The position numbers were made by a program, and so were the translations under genes. Source: Euborellia annulipes (taxonomy: Eukaryota > Arthropoda > Insecta > Dermaptera > Anisolabididae). Taken from it: a DNA stretch of 64,000 nt. The stretch is from assembly GCA_023213315.1 (NCBI GenBank), contig JAKCPI010012595.1, positions 1 through 64,000 of the forward strand. Direction: 5' to 3'. How positions within the stretch are numbered: position 1 is the stretch's first letter; each line of letters starts with the position of its first letter. Under the pieces are notes generated by a model, which saw only the letters and a program-made list of their open reading frames with translations, was not told the DNA's origin and did not search any database. Below, piece by piece: positions 22,601 to 34,600 of this stretch.

Positions 22601-25600
22601 ATTGCAAATAATTTTTTTTTTAAATAAATTTTCTAACCCAAAGGACAGAAAGATGAAGATGGTAAGAAAACATAACCGAAACGTCGATGAATTTTTTTCT
22701 TTATTTATTTATAGATAATGTTTATAAATAATCTAAAAATTAATCTAAAATTTTAAATAGGTAATTAACGCTATAAATTTCCCTTTCTCTCTCTCTTTCT
22801 AACTCTGAGCGTTCATAATAGGAAAAGAGAGAGAGAGAGAGGAGTGGGGGAAGGCCACGCACACCACGCAACCTTTATCAGCAATTACGAATCAATTAAA
22901 TTTTTCAAAACAAAAAAATCAAAGCTAAATTTGTATATGTTGTAGATAGATAATATTTTAATTAATATTTACTATGGAATTATCTATAATAAATTAAAAT
23001 ACTAAATTGTATTAATAGTAAAGTAAATGAAGAAAAAATGGGAAACAAATGCTTTGAAATAAAAGAGAATAGAGAGTTAATATTTACAAAAAGAGATTAG
23101 AAATATATTTATAATATATCTATCTAAATTAAATATCCACAAATTTTACAATCAAACGGGAATTAAAATTATTGAAAGAAGGGACATTAAAGAATGATAG
23201 GACAATTTTTCCTGAAGTTTCGTTATTTTGCAAAGATTTTGAATAAGAACAAGCAAAAAATTTAAGAATCAATAAGCAATTTTTAAGTGAGGCGAATCGA
23301 TATGTAGTAAGATAGAATAAAAGGCAAAGTTGGTTTGTTTTTTTTCTTTATTTTATTCAAACCTACAGCGACGTTTCGGTCGTATAAACGACCATCATCA
23401 TGAGTAAATGGGCACCAAACAAGTTATATTCAATTGATGGTTTTAAAAATTGAAATGACTATCAAAAGACATCAGAGAGCTTTCTTTTGACCGACCCTAA
23501 TAATGAAGATGGTCACATAGGGACGTCCGAAATGTCGCTGTGGGTTTGGATAAAATTAAGAAATAAACATAGATGATGTGCTTTATATTCTATCTTACTA
23601 ATTTGAAAAATCTTTTAAAAAGAAAAATATCAACTCCTCACGAACTGGGAGGTAGCACAAGAAAGGATATATTTTATCAAGATTTAAACTTTCGACCGTT
23701 GGTTCTCGTTGAAACATTTTGTAAATTAAAATTAAATATACAAAGTAAACACTAGGTTATTTGTTTCAAAGGTTTTATTAATTAAAAAATTAACACTTGA
23801 TACGTATTTCGACAATTCCTTATCATCATCAGAAGTGATGACATTCTAATACATGTAATACATGTATTAGAATGTAATCACTTCTGATGATGACATGTAA
23901 TACATGTATTAGAATGTAATCACTTCTGATGATGACAAGGAATTGTCGAAATACGTATCAAGTGTTAATTTTTTAATTAATAAAACCTTTGAAACAAATA
24001 ACCTAGTGTTTAAATTGTAATATATTTAATTTTAATATATTTTATCCCTAATAAATAAAATCTTAGTAGCTATTCTTCTATTTGAACTTGTTTTTTATAA
24101 GTGAAGATTAATTATGAGTTGTTCTATGTTGTTAGGAGTTAAAAATATTTATTTTTGTTCCTATTTTAAATTAAAACTCTATATAAATCTGTTATTTTTT
24201 ATTTGAAGAAAGAAAGAAACGATATGGGAAAAGGAACATTTAAGAATGAAAGGGTTATTCAAATTTCAATTAAAAAAACATCGAAAAATTTTAACGAAAC
24301 GAAAACAAAAAGATAATTTTCTCTCCAACCACTTAAATAAAATTAGTTGATTAGTTGGGGTATAAGGGAATGATTGATAAAAGCTGGCCTTACCTTGCAG
24401 CACCATGCCTTGTTCGATGCACTTCTTAAAACGGCAATACTGGCAACGATTTCTCTGCGCTTTGGTGATCTCACAGTTACCATCGGCTACACATGTGTAG
24501 ACCCTCCGGTTCTGTACCGTCCTTTTGAAGAACCCCTTGCATCTGCAATCAAAAGCAATTCAATGTAAATATAAGAGAAGGGGACAACTTCACTTAAAAA
24601 AAATTTCAAGAGTGGAAACGCTATTAAAAAATTAACACTAGGCCTATATTTAATATATTTTGTAGTCTTATCTCTTTTTATTTATTTATCGAGGATATAA
24701 TTAATCTGAGAGATCCGTTATTCGGAGTCTCTCCTCGTGATTTGACAGCTAGTCCAGCCCTTCTATTCCTTTCCATTTCAAGAGGCTTAGATGCTTTTAA
24801 AAGAAATAAAAACACAATTACTCATCAAAAAAAAAAAATCTTCTCGGATGATAATATGAAACACTCAACAGACGCTCTTTCTCCTTTCAATTTAAAGAAA
24901 CAGAATTTATCCGGATATGCAACGTAATAATAAATTTAAATGTGAAGACCAATAAAAAATGCATTGTCATATTGTCATCAGATGTGTAATTTTATTTTTG
25001 ATATTAGGTCATAATTTTCTATTTACTTTTTAAAAATCGGCCTGAGTTAATTGATACAAATGAATTATAAAATTACTGGATTTTTTTATACAAATTTTCC
25101 TAATTTACAATTGTAGTTTAAGAATGTATCAATACTTTTTTATTACATAAATATACAGTCACGCAAAATTTATCAATTGTAAGTGAACTCCAAAAATAAA
25201 GAAAATAAATATTTAATTTTTAATAAAAATTTAGGCCCAGCCATATCAATTGAAAAAATAAATTTTTTTCGCTTGGAGGGGGAAGCGAACCCAGGACCTC
25301 AAGCACGAGTAACTTACGTTTTCTCTTTGAGCCCTTCTCTATTTCTTTTATTCATTTTCTAATGCGAATGTGCTACGAGTGGATATGAATATTAGCAGCC
25401 CAAATCCCCAATCTCCAAAAGGTATGCCGTCAATCAGAATAAAATAGAAAAAAATTACCAATTATCAAAATTAAGAGACTGGACTTTACGAGATATTGAT
25501 TTAAAGTTCATTTAATAATAATAAATAATAAATTCTGTTGATTTGACAGTTTATTTATTCACAAGTTGGCAAATTGGTTTCCCCAGATAAATGATTGCCG

Positions 25601-28600
25601 TGCAACGGCAATTAAACCTGTCCTAGATTGGAGTGGGGGAATCCATTTGCATGTAAATGGAGGAGGTTGTCAATTAAAATAAAAAAAAGTGGTGGGAGAA
25701 ATCAAAGAAAATTAGCAGAGAAAACGGAAGATGTGGTCAACAAACATAGATAATTTTTTATTTTATTTATTATAAATAAAATTAATTATACCTATGTATT
25801 ATAGGTAAAAGAAGTTTTGTCAATAAAAATTTACTCTGTAGAATTTAACATTTACTCATCTAGTTCTATATAAAATTTTCTGGACGGGAGAAGTTTAAAA
25901 AATAGCAGAACTGACGGGAGAAGAACAACAAAGCAAGATAAATAAAAGCGTTTAAAAAAACTTTCACGGAATATTTTACTAACAAGCCAAATTAAAGTGC
26001 TATCCTAATCCTCAAGGTAAGAAGAAAATAAAAAATATTTTCATTGATTCTATTCTATTCAAAAATTTTTACATCATTTTTATTTTATTTATTTGCTACT
26101 TTCATTAAATGACGTCATCCAGAATTTGTCTTTTAAAAATGATTAATAATTGAAAAGATATAGCTTTGATTATTTGAATTACTTATAAGTTGACAAAGAA
26201 ATAATTCTAAAGTTCTCTAAAGATCTCGTTCCCCCTCCATTTCCTTATAACCTTTTAATAAATAAACAAGGAAAACGAAGAAAGTGTTGACTCGTTTAGC
26301 ATTCATACCACTTGCTTGATCATTCATGTTTTCTTAAATTTTAAAATAGTCAGCCCATCATGAAGGATGACAATCAATTGGTTTTTATCATCGGAATTTC
26401 CAGCAAATCGGATAAAAAATTTTTTAAACAAGTAAGATTTGAAAAATTTTAATTACTTATAGAATAAATTAAAAATATATAAACCGGGGGAACTCCAAAA
26501 AGACCAAGTGAACAAAAAACAGAAGTTTTTAATAACATACACGTCACGGTATTTGAAGTGAAATTTAGATCCCAAAGAGATGCCTGGAGCATTAAGTAAT
26601 GATAGAGTACTAGAGAGATATTTATACTAATTACTATTATTAAAATAGTAGATTTAAAAATTAATATAAAGATCTTATATCCTAATGGTTACGATATTAA
26701 AGTGTCATTCGAACACTTAAAGGAAATTGAGGTCATTTTATATTCATTCAAATTATTAAGGTCATTTTTTTGTATTATTAAGATACTGACCCTTCGCAAG
26801 TAATAATGCCGTAGTGGAGGCCGGTGGCCTTGTCCTCGCAGATCATGCAAATCATGGGCTGCTCGTCATCCTCTGCGTCATCATGACCACCCCCAGGTAG
26901 TACAGTCATCGTGAAGGGTGGTTTAGCCTCTGTGCTTACGGAAGGTGACCCCAGGCCATTACGCTGTACCCAAGGGGGTTGTGGTGGTGGTGGGGCGGAT
27001 AGGTTAAGCGCATGTAGCTGCTGTGAGGCGGGCAATTGGCTAGTATCACCTGCCCAAAGTCTCTCCATGTTAAGAGGTTGTGTGAGCTGTTGTGGTTGTT
27101 GTTGGTGAGGATGATGAGGTTGTTGTTGGGGTGGCGGGGTTAACTGTTGCTGTTGTGGAGGAGGTTGTGTTGGTGGTGGCTGTGGAGGGGGAGGAGGTGG
27201 TTCAGGGCCGCGCGATGTCGATGCATCGGGTTGTCCCAACGTGAGCAAAAGTTGAGCCGCGGCTTCATCACTAGCGCCGACGCTTGATGTTGCACACCAT
27301 GATGACGTACTTGGAGATGGGAGATCAGCGCCGGCAGGTTGCGACCAGATCATCGTACGTACACCACCCGCCTCGCCCATAATGACGGTGGGTGCTGGGC
27401 GTAGTGGACGAGGCGATTGTCCTGGAGGTTTCATTTCACCGCCTATAAGTTCAGGACGTACACCGTTAATACGTGGCCCCAGCCAAAGAGGTCCAGGACT
27501 GGCTGGTGCACGGGGTAATGGCGACGATGGACCACTGCTACTGCTACTTCCTCCACCATTACCACCCAGGCGTTGGAACGGGCTAAGAAGTCGGCCAGGT
27601 GGGCATGGTGGACTTGGCAACGGTCGTAGAGGACTTCCTGGACTTGGCATAAGACGTGCATCTTCTAGAGGACCGCTGAGCATGAGCCGCGGTGGCGGTT
27701 CCAACGCGCTGGGCGTCGGCTGTCTTGGCGGCGGCGGCGGCGGTAACACAACATCTACCATGTTGTCTCCGCCACCGCCGCCGTCGAACACGTTGCCCTC
27801 GCGCGTCTCCGCCAGCGGCTCCTGCTTCACCAGGATTTTACGTTCAGGTAACACCGAGTCCGGAGAGGCCCTGCAAACCACGCCAAAGTGAAAGTAAATA
27901 GCTTTGCAAAAAAAAAGTCATTTGAATCAAAACCTGGTCTGACTTCCCGTCAAGAATGACTTGGCCAAAAGCCAGCCTCACGGCATTTGAATGTTACTGC
28001 GATCATCAACAGTGATTCATTCTCTACTATTACAATATAAAAATGTAAGATACGTAAACATACCTTTCCCGAGGAGGGGCATGTCCCGGGCTTGGTGAGG
28101 ACCTCATCAGGTCCAGGTTCTTTGGACACGGAGACACTGGGCCCACCATATCGGGGGACGAGGTGCTCGTGTCCGCGACGCTTTCACCTGAAATCACAAG
28201 AAAAAAAACTATTTTGAAATATCTCTTCCGAGTTTCAACTAATAAGAAATTAATGAATTAGTTTGATTTATTTTGGGGTGTTTTACTCCTTTTAATATCC
28301 ATTTTACACCATCTGTGAAATATATTATTTTATTTATGCAAACAACACTACTCGGAAAAGGAAAATAATAATATAGGCCACTATAGATAGTGCTTAATTA
28401 ATTTAGAAAGATTTATTATATTTCTAAATAAAGATATAGATTATGCCCTACAAGGCTGTCCCTTGTCCCATCGAGTTTTCTCACAGTCTCTCAACCACAA
28501 TAGACATAATGGTCCATATTTCTCCCGAATGAGCTGCTGATCTTAATCCCGTTGTTAGCCTCGGATGTCTTAATTAGCGACAAGGCTGTTCCCATGTCGG

Positions 28601-31600
28601 TCTAATTGATTTCATTTGCCTCGCAATCGATGGAAATCAGTCTGATTGATTGGGTCGTAACGCTAATAAGGACAAGTGATTAACGTAATCGCTGATAAAC
28701 TAACAATTGGTTATTTATCTTTTTTAATAATTAATTATTTATTTCGATAAATTATTTCTTTTTGTTTTAAAACTGTGAATTAAATCCAAATAATGAATGA
28801 ATTTGGCACAAAACTTCTTTCTCTGTATATGCTATTCTCAGTAATGAGAATAAGAAATGCTTTTGTATATAAAAAAAATATTTAAGTTTATTTTTAATGT
28901 GCGAGGGGAAAAAAATTAATGGTTAAATACTTTCATTTCCTACCAAATGATTTTCTTTATTGACATGTCGTGACTTAAACCGGGTCACATGCTTAGATTT
29001 TCTTACGATTCTATGAATATGGCAACTCGATTTAAAGCATATTTACGCTGCGGCATCTCGTCATTCCGACTCCATAGGCGCAATGGGAATAGAAAAAAAA
29101 TGAGAAACGTCACTATCTATAAAATAGAGAAAATTTATTACTAAATTTTTTTACTAAATTCATTTAATTTTTTTTCTTAATCCAAACTCCCAAGAGAGTT
29201 GTAGTGATTAATTATTAATTACAATAAAAAATTATGCGTTGGTTCTGTTTTTGCGTCAAAAACCCGAAGGTAAAATAAAATCCTGCGATTTAGGAGCAGG
29301 AAACCAAAAAACTATATAAATTTTTTTATAGAATTGAAATGGAATTAGGTATGAATAAATATTATAATTGGTCAAAAGACAGCGTTCGAAAATAATTTTG
29401 CTGTAAACTATTTTTAAGTCACCATCAGCAAAAGCAATCGATGTTGATGTCTCTTCAGGATCGTTAAAATCAAATTATTCTTGCAGAACTTAATTAATTT
29501 TCAAGCAACTATTGTCGCTTTAATTGTTAGTTTAATTTCATTCAAGTTAGTTTAGGATAAAATTAATTTTTCTGCAATAATATCAATCATTTCAACTGTT
29601 AATTTTTGTCTGCAGAAAATAATTAGATATTGATAAAATGCATGGCTAACAGAACGCGAGTGTTAAAAATGTTACACTATTTTTGAGATTATACAAAAGC
29701 TCTTCATCCTTCTTGAAATGTATTATTACGAGTAATATTATTTTTTTTTAATTAAATCTTTGTCCTTTTTAAAAATAAGCAAAGAATTGAGTTTCTTTTC
29801 CCCCTCGAATGAATTCTGTATGTGTCGTTTAGAAATTTTGAAAGCAACTAGCTTGAATTAAGTTTGTCTATTAACCAACAACGCAAAATCCAAATAAGTT
29901 ATATTAAAAAATAAATAAATATCCTTGGATTAATATTAATATTAAGCTCGATCAGCCCACATATAATATTAATACATTACGCAGCCGAGAGGCAGGTCAA
30001 AGGATCCCTCTAAAATACCAAGGCTAAGTTCTATTATTTTTCTTGTTCTAAAAGCGATACATTAAAATATTACCAATTCAATATTAGCATTTTATTTTAT
30101 TTCATTCTATTAGATTGGATAAATTTTTTGAGAGATATAAATTCAATTATAGCTAAAATATTCAATCGTTCTTTCTCTTTAAGAGGCAATATTAATTAAG
30201 TGCTCTTAAATAGTTTTACTCAAGAATCTCTAACAAACACTCCAGCGATCATAAATTATTAATATTATGATGAAATTCCTAACAGAGTTAAAACGAGAGA
30301 AATTTTAAATAAGAAATTATATGAATTATCATTAAATTATCATTCATATTATATTTGGGCTAGTGCAGGTGTTGATAGACCATCGATTTTTGGTAGAAAA
30401 AACCACTCAGGTTATTTAGAGAAAAAAAAAATATCTGCGTTTGTCGTTGATTCATAATCGAAATTTAAACAAATTTTTATTGCAATAGAATATTTTTTTT
30501 TTTTTTTTTTAATATTCTTCTATCTTGGTCTTATCCCTATGCGGGGGCGGCAAAATTAATTATAAAAAAATGAGAACGCGAGAAAAACAAGCTGACTCGT
30601 CTCATGGCCTGACCTTGTAATGAAAAAGGGGAAAAAAAGGCTGAATGCCTTAGCTCGAGTAACTCGTGGTCGCCATCCAGGTACTCACTAGAAGTGAGCC
30701 CCTGAGTGATTTTAAATATTCTTTTAGAGTAGCTATTTAATAGTATAATAATAGAAAAAATAAATAAAATAGAAAGTCACTTTTTTTTATTGTTTGAAAA
30801 ATAAAATGAAAATTTTGCAACTTTTGAAAACAGGATTAGATCAAAATTTTATATTTCCTAAGTCACGATTTTATTAAATTAAATTTAAAAAAAATATATA
30901 GGGTCTCGAGGGAGAGAGAGAGAGAGGAAAAAGTCAGACAGTCCTTCAACAGAGAAGCCTTCTTTCTGTCTTGGGAGAAAATAAATAAGAGTAAAGCCCT
31001 GGATTGAGTAAGAAAATTATCGCATGCAATTTGGATTATTCAAGCTTGATTTAATCTCTGTCACGTTGATATCTAAATCATTAAGAAATAGGATTATCGA
31101 TTCTATCAGAAAATAACAACTTATGAACATGGTATTACGAGTTTTCATTTTTCTTAAGTGGCTTGACAGAAATGAGAGGCAATTTCTCCCACAGGATTTC
31201 GATTCTACTTTATGATAATAAAGAAATAGACAAAAAATTTATTCAATTATAATAACATAAGTGATGAAATCAGAACTTATTTGGAAAATGAAATTTGAAA
31301 TCAAAAAAGCATTAAAAAAAAAATTATTTTGACCAAGAGGAGGGTAAAGTAATGAATTAGGTCAAATTTTACAATTAAAATTAGGCGAAGGACGCCAGAA
31401 CAATGGGGCACATGTAGATCGACCGTTCTTTTGCCAGCCTCTCGAGGGTGAAATTCGATTTTTTTTTTGGCTATTAATAAATAACTTTTTTTAATAATCA
31501 GGAGAAATAAGGCAGCCGAAGCAAGTAAGTATTTAATTAAGTTCCTAATGAAGGCCTGAAGAATCGGCCGCGACGTCGATATTGTTATTAAATAAAGCAG

Positions 31601-34600
31601 AAAAAGAAGAATATTTTTTACTTTATTTGCTTCGACTGCCTAATTTCTACTCAGTATTAATTAGACATTCAGCCACTACTCCTTGCAAAATTTAACACCT
31701 CCTTGGCTCAAATTGTGATTCTGTTAGCAAAAACTTTAACGTCAAAGCGTTAATATTTAGTCAATAGTGTTAAAAATTAATGTCATGTCCAGGGTGTGCT
31801 TTAATATTTTAACGCCTTATTTAATACATCAAAATGGCGTCTTTAACCTAAAAGTAAGGTTATGATTTCGACAGCTTTGAGATAAAAGCAACATGTTAAC
31901 TTCGCTGTTAAAACTTGGTTTAGATTTTTTAACGCTGATGTTATTACTTTACTTTTTAACACTCAATTGATGATGTTAAATTTTAAAGCCTGTTTTTAGA
32001 GAATAGACCTGATGACGACTAAATAATATTTAATGTGTAAAGAAAAATGTCTTTTATTAATTATAATTTAATTTATATTAATAACTTATATAAAATTTGA
32101 TATAAGAAAGGAAATATTGGTCTCATGGCTATCTAACGGCCTGTGTTATAATCCCACAACACATCTTTAATTTCAATTATAACTAATGAATCCTGGTCTC
32201 TTAATTCACACCTCCTCTCGAAATTCCTCAATATAAAGAAGAGAGAGCAAATATAGGTCAAAAAATTTGCATCAGGATGTATGAAAATGTGGTCAACCAC
32301 AAAAGCCGGCAGGCACCCACTGATAAAAATATTAATGAAAAAAAAAAAAAAAAACGCTTTCCATGTTAAATAAATAAATTTTATAATCAAATACGATCTT
32401 TTAATTAATGCTTGTAAACATCGTTTTATAAAAGGAATAAAAAATGAATAATTTCTCTTGAAACCAGTTTTATGAATTTGTTAACGGATCTGCATGTGAT
32501 AAAAAAAAAATTCTACAAATGAAGAAATACAGTCTTATTATTAAAAGGCGGAATAAAATTTTTTTCCGCTTAAATTTGTTTTCACATCAGGATATTTTGC
32601 ATTTATCATCGTCATCCTGGTCTTTTCTTCGCCTCCTCTTTCATCATTAATTTATTATTGGAAGTGAATTAATCGGTTTTACTTTCCTGCATTATAGGGA
32701 AGTATAATTTGACCAAAAATTATTATATTCGATTTATTTATTTAATGTAAAGAGAAAATTAACGTACTTTTGAATAAAAAATCGATCGATTCAAAAGTTT
32801 TCAATCAAATTTTCACTTGAGTCGGAGAAAGTGCATAGTACTTTAAAAACGACTGCAGAATAAGCAGTTGAAACGTTGTATAGTAGGCCTATTTATATTT
32901 TTAATAAATAGCCTAATTAATACAAAATGTGGTCTATAATTAAAAACTCCCATAATAAAATTTTTTTTAAAAATAAAACTTGGTTTTTTTAGGATTTTTT
33001 TTGAGAAAAAAAAATAAAAAAAAAAAAAAAAAAAAAATTTTAAAAAAAAAAAAAAAAAAAAATTAGCTCGTATAACTTGTAATCGTCTTTTGAGAATTTC
33101 TAAATTTTTATTTTTCAGAAACCTTTATTTGAAGCAATCTTTTAAAAATAATTTAATTTGTTTTCGTTGAGAGTTTAAAATTGAAGTTTAAAGTATCCCC
33201 GCCCCCCCGCCCCTAATGAAGATAGGATATATATCTGTACTCTCATTAAAATTTTAAGGTAGAATGAACGAAAAAATTTTATATTTTTAAATTTTTCATA
33301 AATTATTAATGCAGCAGCTATCTTAATCGTAAACGCTTTAAATTTTTTAATTTTTTATAAATTCCTATATTGTTGAGCCTTACGCCAGTATATAAATTTT
33401 ACTGAAAGAAATAATAAGAGTATCTTAATTGGGCATAATACACTGTATATGTTAGGACAATTAAGACTCAAATCAGATCTATTATACGGCGCAGAAGAAA
33501 GAGTGTAGAAACGTTCTTAACTCGGGTAACTCATAATCTAGCTACACCATCTACCGGTATGTAGTGATCATTGAAATGTTTCTTTTATATTCTCTCACAT
33601 TACCTAAATACTATCCTACCTTTTAACTAAATTTATATCTTCTTTTTATTTTACAGGAATTTCGGGGGAAGGGGGGGGTTGGACCCCCAAATCTACGCCC
33701 CTGGCTATATGTATAAATAATAAAATTGTATATACGTTTGGAGAGGTTGGTTGTTGGCAGGTGACGTCACCTGACCAGGCGAGAGGGGGATGCATTTTTT
33801 CGTTGTCAATGTCAAGAGAAGGAAGAGGAGGTCTGCCGGCTGCGGCCTTAAACTTATCTCCTCAAGGCTGGCGACGCCCTCGGGCCGATCTGCTTCGCAA
33901 CCACCCCACCACCACCACCATACAAATATATTTATATACACACACATACAAACACATACTCTATATTCAATTCAGATAAACAAACAACAGGGAAAGAAAG
34001 AATTTTTTCAAGTCATTTTATATTAATTTTAATTATATTCCTTGAACTGTATAAGCCAACCAATTGGTCTACCATTTAATACGATATGTATTTTCGCACA
34101 ATTTTCGGAATTAGTGAGAATTATAGCATAAGCGGATGAGTATAAAAAAAAAACTTGCTTTTGCAACAAAAGACTAAGAGGCGATTGTACTCAAATACTT
34201 AATATTGTGGCCTTCCCAGAGGTATGCTATTCATATATGAAAAATAGAAAGTACAATAATAACAATGAAAATAAAAACGTCATTGTTACTTTTTATTTAT
34301 GCAAAGACTTGTTAAATTTTTGCCAGAAAGATTACGTAAGGTTTTGGTAGGTTAAGATGTTTTTTTTTTTTATGGTGATATTTTAATACTTCCGCATTAT
34401 ATTAAAAATTCTCAATTTTTTTTTTTACATTTTTAAAAAATTAATGTCAAAATGCCAACTAAATTCATTCCCTTGTCAGATTTATATTTCAAAGCATCTA
34501 ATATCAGCACCGTTGTCATTTCGTATTCAAAATGATAATAAAGCAGAGAGTTTATATTATTGCTCATTGATAAACAAAAAATAAATATACTGTATAATAA

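Larger units (their letters stand above)
21256..24393 (-). other. HR4 intron 4 with hammerhead-like foldbacks
   Basis: This 3.1-kb phase-1 intron carries the foldback with a well-formed hammerhead-like core (23721-24047) and two further hammerhead-like cores at 23366-23404 and 23504-23540. A relic lies at 22654-22689. Most of 21.4-22.6 kb is AT-rich with no visible structure. Confidence 0.85.

Noticed and set aside
27382..27901. Long plus-strand open frames opposite HR4 exon 3
   Set aside because: GC-rich coding sequence with Pro/Gly codons leaves the opposite strand open. The peptides have no family features and the minus frame is HR4.
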